NCBI GenBank assembly: GCA_030148705.1
Contig: JASBSY010000022.1
Location: 102,777 to 166,776 of the forward strand
Reading direction: 5' to 3'
DNA from: Pukyongia sp.
GTDB taxonomy: Bacteria > Bacteroidota > Bacteroidia > Flavobacteriales > Flavobacteriaceae
Length of the DNA stretch: 64,000 nucleotides
A program made the translations under genes and the position numbers. Shown here piece after piece: positions 27,614 through 38,431 of the stretch. The notes under the pieces were generated by a model that was given only the letters and a program-made list of their open reading frames with translations, made no database searches and was not told the origin of the DNA. Position 1 is the stretch's first letter; every line of letters starts with the position of its first letter.

Positions 27614-28504
27614 CTAAAATTTAATCTCCGCCCAGTTGCGGCGTTTAGTTGGTGCCATCCGATTGAGATTGTCTACCAATTGGGCTATTTCCACCCGTGG
27701 CCCCCCGGAGAAAACTGCCTGTATCTCATCGCTTTTCGCATCGAAGAAGGTGCGTAACAGGTAGGAATTCGGCCTACGGTCGTTTATACTTTTTAAAGTC
27801 TCGATAGCCGCAACGATGGCTTCTTTTGCCTCTCTGGGTTCTTCACTCATCTTGTCCATCCCCAGCCTGTGGTACTGGTACATGCTATCGTGAAATTCTT
27901 TATATACATTGGAGATTAGTGCGTCGTTATAGCGATAGCGGGATTGGGTGCCATCGGTGGCCCTCCACCCGGCAAAATTACTTGCTGCCGCCGTATTGAC
28001 GATTTGTTTGGCGATCTCGAAGTATTCCTGACCGCCATTTGGCTGAAAGGTATCGGCATCCAGTCCGATAATCGTATATACATGAAACGCCAGTACCGAG
28101 ATTAGGTTCGAATCGAAATTGTTGATGTTGAAATTGAGGGGTTGAAATTCGATATAATCGAAATTAAACTGACGGTCGTTATAGTTATAGATAGGGCTGT
28201 CGTAAGTAGAGCCATAAACCGGCCTCGAGGCCTGAACCTGCAGCGTAGCATTAAACGCATCCGATTCGTAAGAGGTGATGATCAATGAGAAATTACAGTC
28301 TATTCGCTCCTGATTCTTATAAACCTTATCGGTCCATTTGGTGTTGTTCAGGAAATCTGTAAGCTGTTGTTGCAGGGTTCTGAAAACCTGCTGATTGGGT
28401 TGTCCTGTTTGCTCGGCATCGATGGTTACCGTACAATTCAGTTCCTGAGAAAAAGTCGTGGATGAAACTATTAAGATTGTGAAAAGAAGTATTAATCTAC
28501 GCAT
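27614..28504 (-). CDS. DUF4835 family protein (possible T9SS component, PorD-like)
   Basis: 296 residues with a signal peptide (cleavage after TTFSQ). The mature protein begins with LNCTVTIDAEQTGQPNQQVFRTLQ, the DUF4835 hallmark, and carries the FNFDYIEFQPLNFNINNFDSNLISVLAF block in the middle. The family is restricted to Bacteroidota, and some annotations call it PorD, a type IX secretion protein; I am not certain of that assignment. It overlaps the end of coaBC by 8 bases, which indicates translational coupling, and lies in the coaBC-DUF4835-recN order typical of the group. Probably periplasmic. Confidence 0.85.
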   Translation of the reverse strand: MRRLILLFTILIVSSTTFSQELNCTVTIDAEQTGQPNQQVFRTLQQQLTDFLNNTKWTDKVYKNQERIDCNFSLIITSYESDAFNATLQVQASRPVYGSTYDSPIYNYNDRQFNFDYIEFQPLNFNINNFDSNLISVLAFHVYTIIGLDADTFQPNGGQEYFEIAKQIVNTAAASNFAGWRATDGTQSRYRYNDALISNVYKEFHDSMYQYHRLGMDKMSEEPREAKEAIVAAIETLKSINDRRPNSYLLRTFFDAKSDEIQAVFSGGPRVEIAQLVDNLNRMAPTKRRNWAEIKF

Positions 28505-29708
28505 GAAGTTTGTCTATAATAAATTGAAAAATATCCCGGGCAACTTCCGTTTTAGGTTTAACTGTAAAAGGATATACTTTATTGTCTTTGTCGATAAGCG
28601 TAACCTTGTTCGTATCCTTTTTAAAGCCGGCTCCTTTATCTTTCAGCGAATTTAATACAATTAAGTCTAAATTCTTTTTTTTGAGTTTTGTTTTTGCATT
28701 TTCCAGTTCGTTTTCTGTTTCCAGGGCAAAACCTACCAGAAACCGGTCCTTCTTTATTTTACCAAGGGAAGCGAGGATATCTTCTGTCTTTTCCAGCTTG
28801 AGCAGCAATTCAGTATTCTGTTTCTTTATTTTTTCTGAAGCCACCTCAACCGGGCGATAATCTGCAACGGCTGCACTCAAAATCGCAATGTTGCAAGTGT
28901 CGAAAAACCGATGGACTTCCTCGTGCATTTCAGCAGCCGATGAAACCTTAACCAGTTTAATAGTGTTATTGGAAATGCTGATGCTAACAGGTCCTGAGAC
29001 AAGGATAACCTCTGCTCCCAGATTAGCAGCTTCTTCAGCCAGCGCATATCCCATCTTTCCGCTGGAGTGATTGCCAATAAAGCGAACCGGGTCTATGGCC
29101 TCATAGGTGGGCCCGGCAGTGATAAGTACACGGGAATTTTTAAGGGGAAGACCTTTAGCCAGGTCCCGTTCTATGAATTTAAGGATGGTTTCGGGTTCAG
29201 CCATTCTACCCTGCCCGCTCAGGCCACTCGCCAATTCGCCGTGTTCCGCCGGAATTTGTATGTTTCCGTACGATTCCAGCGTATCGAATGTCGCTTTGGT
29301 ACTGGGGTGCTGATACATATCCAGGTCCATAGCCGGGGCGTAATACACAGGGCATTTTGCCGAAAGATATACTGCGAGCAGCAGGTTGTCGCTGGTGCCA
29401 TGAGCCATTTTAGAGAGTGTATTGGCCGTAGCGGGAGCTATTAAAAATAAATCAGCCCAAAGGGCCAACTCTACGTGGTTGTTCCATTGGGCATTTTCAT
29501 CGTCTTCATTCGTAAATGAAGAATACACTTCGTTTTTGGAGAGTGTGGATAAGGTGAGGGGGGTGACAAAATCCTTGGCTGCCGGGGTCATGACAACCCT
29601 TACATTCGCTCCTTCCTTTATAAACAGGCGGACGATCAAAGCAGATTTATATGCGGCTATACCGGCTGTAACACCCAGTAATACATTTTTACCGCTTAAA
29701 ATCCCCAT
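28497..29708 (-). CDS. coaBC: Bifunctional phosphopantothenoylcysteine decarboxylase/phosphopantothenate-cysteine ligase
   Basis: About 403 residues. The CoaC part (1-190) has the flavin site GVTAGIAAYKSALIVRL, the catalytic His in NAQWNNHVELALWAD and the PAMDLDMYQHPST substrate clamp. The CoaB part (from about 190) has ITAGPTYEAIDPVRFIGNHSSGKMGYALAEEA and the KIKK loop for CTP/phosphopantothenate. It makes 4'-phosphopantetheine precursor in coenzyme A synthesis. The start is taken at 29708 (MGILSGKNVLLGV); the frame open further upstream overlaps rpoZ. Six bases after rpoZ and overlapping DUF4835, so in one operon with them. Confidence 0.96.
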   Translation of the reverse strand: MGILSGKNVLLGVTAGIAAYKSALIVRLFIKEGANVRVVMTPAAKDFVTPLTLSTLSKNEVYSSFTNEDDENAQWNNHVELALWADLFLIAPATANTLSKMAHGTSDNLLLAVYLSAKCPVYYAPAMDLDMYQHPSTKATFDTLESYGNIQIPAEHGELASGLSGQGRMAEPETILKFIERDLAKGLPLKNSRVLITAGPTYEAIDPVRFIGNHSSGKMGYALAEEAANLGAEVILVSGPVSISISNNTIKLVKVSSAAEMHEEVHRFFDTCNIAILSAAVADYRPVEVASEKIKKQNTELLLKLEKTEDILASLGKIKKDRFLVGFALETENELENAKTKLKKKNLDLIVLNSLKDKGAGFKKDTNKVTLIDKDNKVYPFTVKPKTEVARDIFQFIIDKLHA

Positions 29709-29713
29709 GGCGT

Positions 29714-30049
29714 TTATCCCTGAATATCCTCGTCTCTGGTGTTCCTGTAATAGATCTTGTCTTCCAACCATTCCTGTATGGCCAGGGCATGAGGCTTCGG
29801 AAGTTTTTCGTAAAACTTGGAAACTTCTATCTGCTCCTTGTTTTCAAAAATTTCCTCCAGGCTGTCGTTATAAGTTGCAAACTCATCCAGTTTTTCCAAC
29901 AGTTCTTTTTTGATGTCACCGTTTATCTGGGCAGCGCGCTTGGAGATAATCGAAATGGCCTCGTAAATATTCCCTGTCGGCTCATCGATCTTGTTCTTGT
30001 CGATGGTCGTAGTATTGATAGGGGCATCTGAATTCTTAATATCTGTCAT
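29714..30049 (-). CDS. rpoZ: DNA-directed RNA polymerase omega subunit, Bacteroidota type
   Basis: 111 residues. The core NIYEAISIISKRAAQINGDIKKELLEKLDEFA has the omega fold, in the longer form usual in Bacteroidota. The C-terminal helix region KFYEKLPKPHALAIQEWLEDKIYYRN is lineage-specific. Omega helps assembly and stability of the polymerase. It lies between bamD and coaBC, 12 bases after bamD and 6 before coaBC, the common arrangement in this phylum. Confidence 0.92.
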   Translation of the reverse strand: MTDIKNSDAPINTTTIDKNKIDEPTGNIYEAISIISKRAAQINGDIKKELLEKLDEFATYNDSLEEIFENKEQIEVSKFYEKLPKPHALAIQEWLEDKIYYRNTRDEDIQG

Positions 30050-30061
30050 AATTCGGAAGAT

Positions 30062-30877
30062 TTATTCTATGGATTCTGTATTAGCGAGCCTGGCTGAAAT
30101 ATCGTTGTTTATTTCTTCGGCTTCGGCCATGAGTTCGCTGTTGCTGTAATATTTTTTAAAACTGTTATAATAAGTCCTGGCTGTTTCAAGTCGCTCTTCC
30201 ACTAAAGAAGGTAAACTGCGGATTGCCAATTCATATCCGGCCCGTAAACGAGCAAAGAATGCATCCTTTCGCAAGTAGGACCCGGGGTGATCGGCGATAA
30301 AATTATCAAAGGCCTCAATTGCTGCCTTATAATCTTCGATATCTAGCAATTGGTGTGCGATCTCGTAATCCTTTTTTTCCAGTTTCATCCTCAATTCGGA
30401 AACCAGGGCATTGGCTTCTGTTCGTTTCTCGGAAGCCGGGTACTTGTTGATATAAGACTGCAGTTTGTTCAAAGCCGTGTACGTATCTTTTTGATCAAGA
30501 GAATAACGGGGAGATAACTCGTAATAACTCCTGGCAGACTTATAGGCTGCAACCTCTGCGCTGTCGCTGGCAGGATAAGAAGTCTCGAAACGCTCAAATT
30601 GATATCCCGCCAGGTAGAAATCCTCAAGTTCGTAAAATGTATTTGCATACATATACATCAAACGTTCAGCCTGTGGCTTGCCACGATAAGCAGGAACGAT
30701 CTGCTCCATCAGTTTCAGGGATTTTTTATACTTACCCAATTGGTAGAGGGAGTCGGCAACGGCATATTTACGCGCTGTATCATCGCCTTTCAAAACTTTC
30801 TGATATTCACTGCAGGCCGATAAAAGCACACAAGAAATTACCGCAAATAAACTCGTTCTCATCAATTTATAAAACAT
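30062..30877 (-). CDS. bamD: Outer membrane protein assembly factor BamD
   Basis: 271 residues. A lipoprotein signal ends in the lipobox LLSAC (Cys about 22). The rest is made of tetratricopeptide-like helices (KYAVADSLYQLGKYKKSLKLM, ERLMYMYANTFYELEDFYLAGYQFERF), the five-TPR design of BamD. It is an outer-membrane lipoprotein facing the periplasm and part of the BAM machine that inserts beta-barrels. MFYKLMRTSL from 30877 is chosen because a -7 box ends 4 bases before it; a second Met lies 5 codons in. It is the first gene of the bamD-rpoZ-coaBC-DUF4835 operon. Confidence 0.92.
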   Translation of the reverse strand: MFYKLMRTSLFAVISCVLLSACSEYQKVLKGDDTARKYAVADSLYQLGKYKKSLKLMEQIVPAYRGKPQAERLMYMYANTFYELEDFYLAGYQFERFETSYPASDSAEVAAYKSARSYYELSPRYSLDQKDTYTALNKLQSYINKYPASEKRTEANALVSELRMKLEKKDYEIAHQLLDIEDYKAAIEAFDNFIADHPGSYLRKDAFFARLRAGYELAIRSLPSLVEERLETARTYYNSFKKYYSNSELMAEAEEINNDISARLANTESIE

Positions 30878-30881
30878 CGTG

Positions 30882-30889
30882 CAAAAATA
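30882..30889 (-). promoter_or_regulatory. bamD operon -7 element, leaderless type
   Basis: TATTTTTG on the minus strand is an exact TAnnTTTG match, 4 bases before the bamD start. It is the only clear promoter of the bamD-rpoZ-coaBC-DUF4835 series. Confidence 0.65.
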
Positions 30890-30997
30890 GTCAAATTAGG
30901 ATGATAAAAAAAACTTATTATTCTGCTAAAATATTGCCTTCACTGCAAAGAATATCGGGCGTTGGGAACCAATTGCAATTTGAAATGAAATACAGAA

Positions 30998-31873
30998 TCA
31001 GAATTGAGATACGAATTGTTTAATTTTTGCTCTCAAACCATCACTTATTCCAACCAATGGAAGTCGGACCGTGTCCCCGCATAGACCCAACTCTTTAAAT
31101 ACGGCTTTGATTCCTGCCGGGTTACCTTCCGCAAAGATATAGTCGATGGCCAGAGCCAGTTTGTAATGCAATTCGTATGCCTGGTCAACCTTCCGCTCCA
31201 ACCCAAAGTTTACCATCTGTGAGAATTCCTTCGGAAAGCCCTCTCCGATCACCGAAATCACCCCGGCACCTCCTGCCAAAATCATGGGCAAGGTAACCAT
31301 ATCGTCTCCGGAGATTACTAAAAACTCATCAGGGGTGCCATGGATCATTCGCATGGCCTGGACAATATCTCCCGCGGCTTCTTTTATGGCAACGATGTTT
31401 TTAAAATCGCGAGCTAAACGAATCACTGTTTCCGGAAGCATATTACTGGCCGTCCTACCCGGAACATTATACAAGATCACCGGCTTGGGTGCAGCATTGG
31501 CGATGGCGGCAAAGTGCTGATAGATACCTTCCTGAGTGGGTTTGTTATACATAGGGGAAACCGACAGGATGGCGGTAAAGGCGGAGAGATCCCGCTTCGT
31601 CATCTCTTCGATCACTTCGGAAGTATTATTACCCCCAATTCCAAGCACCAGGGGCAGGCGACCATTATTGGCCTCCACTATGGTGTCGATCACTAATTGC
31701 TTTTCTGATTTATTCAGCGTAACACTTTCGGCTGTAGTACCCAGTACTACCAGATAATCGATCCCGTTATCAATCTGGAAGTTCACTACCCGCTTTAAGG
31801 CTTCAGTGTCCACCTTAAAGTCTTCAGTAAAAGGGGTTATTAGGGCAACACCTGTTCCAATTAACTCTTTCAT
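30998..31873 (-). CDS. dapA: 4-hydroxy-tetrahydrodipicolinate synthase
   Basis: 291 residues, TIM barrel. [10 protein letters not shown] opens the chain, [14 protein letters not shown] holds the conserved Thr pair, [14 protein letters not shown] the catalytic Tyr, and [15 protein letters not shown] the Schiff-base Lys. It condenses pyruvate with aspartate semialdehyde in the lysine and diaminopimelate pathway, so it feeds the peptidoglycan made by the envelope genes of this window together with dapF. It begins inside the last codon of the DUF6913 gene (ATGA overlap at 31870-31873), which shows translational coupling. Confidence 0.97.
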   Translation of the reverse strand: MKELIGTGVALITPFTEDFKVDTEALKRVVNFQIDNGIDYLVVLGTTAESVTLNKSEKQLVIDTIVEANNGRLPLVLGIGGNNTSEVIEEMTKRDLSAFTAILSVSPMYNKPTQEGIYQHFAAIANAAPKPVILYNVPGRTASNMLPETVIRLARDFKNIVAIKEAAGDIVQAMRMIHGTPDEFLVISGDDMVTLPMILAGGAGVISVIGEGFPKEFSQMVNFGLERKVDQAYELHYKLALAIDYIFAEGNPAGIKAVFKELGLCGDTVRLPLVGISDGLRAKIKQFVSQF

Positions 31874-32388
31874 TCAATTTTATTTAAAATCGTTAGGTAT
31901 TTTTTTAATTCTTTTTTAAAACCGGAAACATCCTTCGGGTTCATGGCGATGAGTAAATCGTAAAGCCGCTCATCTGCCCCTTGGAATCCAACTTTAAACC
32001 CTGCTTTACTCCCGGAAACCATAAGGTCCAGGAACTCATGCTTTCCTTCGTAATATCCCACCAGTACATCGAAAGGGTAATCGAGGAACTCGTTTGCATT
32101 CTGATTCAGAATCTCACCTTTCCAGTTAAAATCCTTATTGTTCACCCGGTTTTGTTGCAGGGAAGGAATTCTTTTTCTTACCTCTCTAAATGTAAAGACC
32201 TTTACGTCTTTAGGTTGTAAACCATAATCGAGTGAAAACGAATCGAACACATCGGTCTCCAGGATAAGGGTCTCATCCACGAGAAATCCCAGAGTTCGCA
32301 TTCCTTTATTGATCTGGGAAGTATCCCTACTGCTGAGATTCTGGTCGATACGTTTTCTTAAGGCTCTTCGCTTTAACTTTTCAAACAT
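31870..32388 (-). CDS. DUF6913 family protein
   Basis: About 172 residues, starting [18 protein letters not shown]; an upstream Met at 32397 adds three residues. The protein has a basic N-terminus, then [14 protein letters not shown] and [33 protein letters not shown], the segments I associate with DUF6913, restricted to Bacteroidota. There is no signal peptide or membrane segment. Its function is unknown. Its stop overlaps the dapA start by 4 bases, so its product is made in step with DapA, but no role in lysine synthesis is known. Confidence 0.8.
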   Translation of the reverse strand: MFEKLKRRALRKRIDQNLSSRDTSQINKGMRTLGFLVDETLILETDVFDSFSLDYGLQPKDVKVFTFREVRKRIPSLQQNRVNNKDFNWKGEILNQNANEFLDYPFDVLVGYYEGKHEFLDLMVSGSKAGFKVGFQGADERLYDLLIAMNPKDVSGFKKELKKYLTILNKIE

Positions 32389-32409
32389 GGCGAACACTAT
32401 GCACTAGCA

Positions 32410-32441
32410 CAAAAATACACATTAAAGGTCATTTCCATCAA
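32410..32441 (-). promoter_or_regulatory. Promoter of the DUF6913-dapA pair
   Basis: On the minus strand TTG (32439-32441 on +) and TATTTTTG (32410-32417) are 21 bases apart. The -7 match is exact, and the first start codon lies 12 to 21 bases downstream. Confidence 0.55.
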
Positions 32442-32445
32442 TTGC

Positions 32446-34470
<2,025 letters not shown>

Positions 34471-34543
34471 TTAAGAGAAATAGTGCGATTAAATACGAGA
34501 TTTCAAATTAATCAACATGAAAAAAGCGGTAAGCTCCCACAAA

Positions 34544-35134
34544 CTATGTTCTTTCTTCGGTAAGCCAGTGCGGACGTTGGGGCGGTTTGAACTCCTCCAT
34601 CTTCTCGAGCAGCTTCTCAATGGATTTATCAACAAGTAACAGTTCATATGTATCCATTGAAACAAAGCCTTTTCGAACCATATTTTCCAGTAATCTCAGC
34701 AGGTCATCATAAAAGCCATTGATATTCAACAGGCCGATTGGCTTAGAATGAAGTCCGAGTTGCAACCAGGTTAAAATTTCGAAAAGTTCTTCCAGGGTTC
34801 CTATCCCTCCCGGTAAGGCAATAAAACCATCACTTATCTCCTGCATTTTTAACTTCCTGTCATGCATGTTGGTTGTGGTTATTAGTTCAGTAAGGCCCAG
34901 ATGCACTACTTCCTTCTTTTTTAAGAATTCGGGAATAATCCCGATAACCTCTCCCTGTTGGTCTAATACCGCCCTGGCGATCTCACCCATAATACCAATC
35001 TTTGCAGCTCCGTAAACCAGGGTGATCTTTCGTTCAGCGAAGACTGATCCCAACTTTTTTGCGGTGTCGATAATATGGGTGTCGTTCCCTTCGCTACTCC
35101 CGCAGAAAACGCAAATTTTGTTTAACTTAACCAT
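34544..35134 (-). CDS. LOG family protein (TIGR00730; lysine-decarboxylase-like Rossmann fold)
   Basis: 196 residues. ICVFCGSSEGND opens the chain and the family signature FIALPGGIGTLEELFEILTW (PGGxGTxxE) lies around residue 105-125. Members of this family that have been tested are cytokinin riboside 5'-monophosphate phosphoribohydrolases, acting on AMP-like nucleotides; older databases call them lysine decarboxylases, which is not supported. It overlaps the prmC stop by 8 bases, so it is translated with it. Confidence 0.9.
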   Translation of the reverse strand: MVKLNKICVFCGSSEGNDTHIIDTAKKLGSVFAERKITLVYGAAKIGIMGEIARAVLDQQGEVIGIIPEFLKKKEVVHLGLTELITTTNMHDRKLKMQEISDGFIALPGGIGTLEELFEILTWLQLGLHSKPIGLLNINGFYDDLLRLLENMVRKGFVSMDTYELLLVDKSIEKLLEKMEEFKPPQRPHWLTEERT

Positions 35135-36002
35135 GCTTTGTTGCTCTTATCATCCTATCCTTCCCCCGAAAATCTTGTTTTAATTCGATTTGCTTAAAAT
35201 CATTAGCCGCCAATAAACGCTTCATATCTTCTCCAAGATACTCATTAATCTCGAAGAACAACATTCCTCCCGGGATTAAAAACGACCGAGACAGTTTGAT
35301 AATAGCCCTGTAAAACAGTAGTGGATCTTCATCCGAAACGAATAGTGCCAACCCCGGCTCATGATCCAGCACATTCAAACTCATCTGCGATTTTTCTACC
35401 TGCCGTACATATGGCGGGTTAGAGACAATTAGCTGATAAAGGCCGGGCAATTGCGAGCTTTTGGTTATGTCCATTTCCATAAACTCGATATCAACTCCCA
35501 GCTGTTTAGCATTGTATTCAGCAATTTTTAGAGCCTCTTTTGAAACATCCAAAGCAGTTATCGCTGCCGCCGGCAGTTCCTTTGCGAGTGAAACAGCGAT
35601 ACAGCCGCTGCCTGTCCCTATATCAAGTATTTTAATTGAATCGCTATCAAATTTTCCTTCACCCGTTGCCTGCTTGACAGACATGGAAATCCAGGAGACC
35701 AACTCTTCAGTTTCCGGTCTTGGAATAAGCGTATTTGAATCTACTTTGAACTTCAGCCCATTGAACTCCGTTTCTCCGGTAATGTATTGAACCGGTGTAA
35801 ATGTTTCCAACCGCGATATTGCATCAACGAACTGCCTTGTCACCGAAGGCTCCATCTTCGCATCTTGGTTCAACGAGGCTTCAAAGCGGCTATAGCCCAG
35901 CCAGGTTTCGGTGAGAATTGAAAAGATGGATCGTAATTCTTCTGTTGGATAAAGAGAAGAAAGTCTGCCGTTAAAGAGTTCTTTTAGTTCTTTGAGCGTC
36001 AT
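35127..36002 (-). CDS. prmC: Peptide chain release factor N5-glutamine methyltransferase
   Basis: 291 residues. An N-terminal helical domain is followed by the SAM-binding motif ILDIGTGSGCIAVSLAKEL and the catalytic-site motif IVSNPPYVRQVE (NPPY). TLIPRPETEELV in front is the second family hallmark. It methylates the Gln of the GGQ motif in release factors RF1 and RF2. It lies one base after the GNAT gene stop and 8 bases inside the LOG gene, an operon of GNAT-prmC-LOG. Confidence 0.96.
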   Translation of the reverse strand: MTLKELKELFNGRLSSLYPTEELRSIFSILTETWLGYSRFEASLNQDAKMEPSVTRQFVDAISRLETFTPVQYITGETEFNGLKFKVDSNTLIPRPETEELVSWISMSVKQATGEGKFDSDSIKILDIGTGSGCIAVSLAKELPAAAITALDVSKEALKIAEYNAKQLGVDIEFMEMDITKSSQLPGLYQLIVSNPPYVRQVEKSQMSLNVLDHEPGLALFVSDEDPLLFYRAIIKLSRSFLIPGGMLFFEINEYLGEDMKRLLAANDFKQIELKQDFRGKDRMIRATKHG

Positions 36003-36003
36003 G

Positions 36004-36489
36004 CTAAAGGGTTTTCAGCATATGAGTCTTACAGGCGAAATGCCCTGTGTCGCCCATCGGACCGTCTATATAGTTAAAACCACTGCGTTCGTATAGTTTT
36101 TGAGCTGCGATCATATAAGGCATGGTTTCCAGATAACAGCGTTCGTAACCCAATTCTTTGGCCTTTTTCAAACATAGTGAAATCATTGAAGTACCTATCC
36201 CCATTCCCCTGGCTTCCGGCAGGAAGTACATTTTCTGAAGCTCACATACAGAGCCGTCGTAATTTTCCAGTTGGGCAATTCCTGCCCCGCCAACTACCCT
36301 TCCATCTATTTCAACCACGAAATAAGTTGCCTTTGAGGCCTCATAAGTTTCAAACATACTGTCCAGGGATTTATCGGCATAGGCAGTACCTATTTTCGGA
36401 ACTCCGAAATCTTCCAGGACAGACCTAATAATCTTGGCTACAACAGCATTATCCGATTTTCGAATCGGCCTGAATTTAGCTGTTTTCAT
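36004..36489 (-). CDS. GNAT family N-acetyltransferase
   Basis: 161 residues from ATG 36489 (MKTAKFRPIRKSDNAVVAKII). The fold has the acetyl-CoA binding loop LPEARGMGIGTSMISLCLKKAKELG, with R-x-x-G-x-G/A, followed by the ERCYLETMPYMIAAQKLYERSGF end. A longer frame runs over 100 codons upstream, across ribD, but lacks family similarity and is excluded. The acceptor is unknown. It is the first gene of the GNAT-prmC-LOG series and diverges from ribD by 27 bases. Confidence 0.88.
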   Translation of the reverse strand: MKTAKFRPIRKSDNAVVAKIIRSVLEDFGVPKIGTAYADKSLDSMFETYEASKATYFVVEIDGRVVGGAGIAQLENYDGSVCELQKMYFLPEARGMGIGTSMISLCLKKAKELGYERCYLETMPYMIAAQKLYERSGFNYIDGPMGDTGHFACKTHMLKTL

Positions 36490-36504
36490 TTGTTTAATTA
36501 CTTG

Positions 36505-36512
36505 TATTTTTA
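36505..36512 (+). promoter_or_regulatory. ribD -7 element, leaderless type
   Basis: TATTTTTA, one mismatch to TAnnTTTG, ends 4 bases before the GTG start codon at 36517. The spacing matches the other leaderless-type promoters here and supports GTG over the upstream TTG. Confidence 0.45.
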
Positions 36513-36516
36513 CCCG

Positions 36517-37563
36517 GTGAAGGTAAAAGATTTTTTTATGCTGCGCTGCATAGACCTGGCAAAAAAAGGGCTGGGAAGCACCTACCCCAACCCTTTGGTG
36601 GGCAGTGTTGTGGTTCATAACAATTCGATCATAGGAGAAGGCTGGCATCACAAGGCCGGAGAAGTACATGCCGAAGTCAATGCCATCGGTTCGGTTAAGA
36701 ACCCTGCGCTGTTGGCTAATTCTACGCTCTATGTAAATCTGGAACCATGCAGCCATTTTGGTAAAACCCCTCCTTGTGCCGACCTGATTATAAAGTCGGG
36801 TATAAAAAAAGTAGTGATAGGCACTACCGATCCCGATCCCAGGGTTGGCGGTAAGGGGATAGAGCGATTGAGAGCTGCAGGATGTGAAGTGGTAACAAGC
36901 GTTCTGGAAGAAGAATGTGCCTCACTAAACAAACGGTTCTTCCACTTTCATCTGAATAAGCGACCCTATGTAATATTAAAGTGGGCACAGACTGCCGACG
37001 GGTTTATCGCTCCTGAAAGCCGCGAAGTAAAGGGAAAACCCGTCTGGATAACGAATACGTATTCCAGGCAACTGGCCCATAAAATTCGTTCAGAAGAACA
37101 GGCAATCCTGGTAGGAACAACCACGGTTTTGGACGATAACCCCAGCCTGACTACCCGAATGTGGCCCGGAAGCTCTCCCCTGCGTGTTGTTTTGGACAGA
37201 ACTTTGAGAATTCCACTGCATTCAGCAATCTTCGACGACAGGGCTTTCACGCTTATTCTAACTGAAAAGAAAGGAACCGATTTCGGGAAGGCAGTTTTCA
37301 GGACGATGGATTTTCGGAACAACCTGGCAACACAGGTTGCAGAAATTTTAGGCAAAGAGGGAATTCAAAGTCTTATCGTAGAAGGCGGACGTAGAACATT
37401 ACAAGCTTTTATCGATGAAAACATCTGGGACGATGCCCTGGTTTTTACAGGGAATAAGAACTTTAACGGAGGGATACCGGCACCTCAACTTGCAGGGACT
37501 CTTATTTCGGAACAACTAATTAACGGCGACAAGCTGCAACATTTTAAAAACCAGAGCTCTTGA
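36517..37563 (+). CDS. ribD: Bifunctional riboflavin biosynthesis deaminase/reductase RibD
   Basis: About 348 residues. The deaminase domain has the zinc motif GEVHAEVNAI and the second part NLEPCSHFGKTPPCADLI. The reductase domain follows with KWAQTADGFIAP and ILVGTTTVLDDNPSLTTR, then the VEGGRRTLQAFIDEN block. It performs the second and third steps of riboflavin synthesis. The start is GTG at 36517 (MKVKDFFMLRCIDLAKKGLG), which matches the family N-terminus. The stop codon overlaps the next gene by 4 bases. Confidence 0.95.
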   Translation: MKVKDFFMLRCIDLAKKGLGSTYPNPLVGSVVVHNNSIIGEGWHHKAGEVHAEVNAIGSVKNPALLANSTLYVNLEPCSHFGKTPPCADLIIKSGIKKVVIGTTDPDPRVGGKGIERLRAAGCEVVTSVLEEECASLNKRFFHFHLNKRPYVILKWAQTADGFIAPESREVKGKPVWITNTYSRQLAHKIRSEEQAILVGTTTVLDDNPSLTTRMWPGSSPLRVVLDRTLRIPLHSAIFDDRAFTLILTEKKGTDFGKAVFRTMDFRNNLATQVAEILGKEGIQSLIVEGGRRTLQAFIDENIWDDALVFTGNKNFNGGIPAPQLAGTLISEQLINGDKLQHFKNQSS

Positions 37564-38429
37564 TCTATCTTATTCTCAGTATCGTTTCGTCCACGGTAAT
37601 TTTTATTGTCTTTAAATTATACGATCGGTTTAAGATCAATACCTTTCAGGCTATAGTGGTGAATTATTTTATCGCTTGTCTCTGTGGTGTACTTGCTTAC
37701 GATGCTCCAATCCACCCGGCAGAAATTGCAGCTAAGGAATGGTTTGTTTTTACCGTAGCCCTGGGTTTGCTTTTTATAACAATTTTCAACCTAATGGCTA
37801 TCACAACACAGCGCAGCGGACTGGCGGTGGTTTCGGTTGCCACTAAAATGAGCCTGGCAATACCCATCGTCTTTGGATTGCTGTATTACCGTGAAAGCTT
37901 AGGCATTCTGAAATTCCTGGGAATCCTGCTCGCGCTGGTTGCAGTTTACCTGTCGTCCATAAAGAAAAAATCGGGTTTAAAGATCGAGCGTCGTAATCTT
38001 ATTTTTCCGTTGCTGGTTTTCCTCGGAAGCGGGATCATCGATACCAGTATAAAATTTCTGGAAGATTCGTATGTGGCAGCAGACGAGGTTCCCATATTCT
38101 CATCGGCCATATTCTTTTCAGCAGCCGTGGCAGGAATTCTACTTATGATATTTAAAGGGTTCAAAGGAAAAATTAAACTCGAATTTAAGAACTTTCTTGG
38201 CGGCATAGCGCTTGGAATTCCAAATTATTTCTCGATCTACTTTCTTGTACAGGCTCTTCGCAGTGATATCCTTGAGAGCTCGGGTATCTTTACGGTAAAC
38301 AATGTCGCTATTGTTATGCTTTCAACCATAGTAGGGATATTGTTATTTAAAGAGACCTTACTTCGGAAGAACTGGCTGGGAATTCTCTTTGCCATTATTA
38401 GTATATTCCTTGTTGCTGTTAACTCATAG
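37560..38429 (+). CDS. EamA/DMT family transporter
   Basis: 289 residues, almost wholly hydrophobic, with ten predicted membrane helices in two homologous halves, as in the EamA drug/metabolite transporter superfamily. The typical end of the first half (VSVATKMSLAIPIVFGLLYYRESLGILKFLGILLALVAVYL) recurs near the C-terminus (LSTIVGILLFKETLLRKNWLGILFAIISIFLVAV). The substrate is unknown; given the coupling with ribD a flavin-related compound is conceivable but only inference. The start is TTG at 37560, inside the ribD stop (TTGA overlap). Confidence 0.85.
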   Translation: MIYLILSIVSSTVIFIVFKLYDRFKINTFQAIVVNYFIACLCGVLAYDAPIHPAEIAAKEWFVFTVALGLLFITIFNLMAITTQRSGLAVVSVATKMSLAIPIVFGLLYYRESLGILKFLGILLALVAVYLSSIKKKSGLKIERRNLIFPLLVFLGSGIIDTSIKFLEDSYVAADEVPIFSSAIFFSAAVAGILLMIFKGFKGKIKLEFKNFLGGIALGIPNYFSIYFLVQALRSDILESSGIFTVNNVAIVMLSTIVGILLFKETLLRKNWLGILFAIISIFLVAVNS

Positions 38430-38431
38430 GT

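Noticed and set aside
29544..29552. A perfect DnaA box (TGTGGATAA)
   Set aside because: It is single and lies inside coaBC; no cluster or AT-rich unwinding region is near, so it is not an origin.
36490..36756. Extension of the GNAT gene far into ribD on the opposite strand
   Set aside because: The extra 89 residues are the antisense of ribD without similarity; ATG 36489 gives a normal GNAT length.
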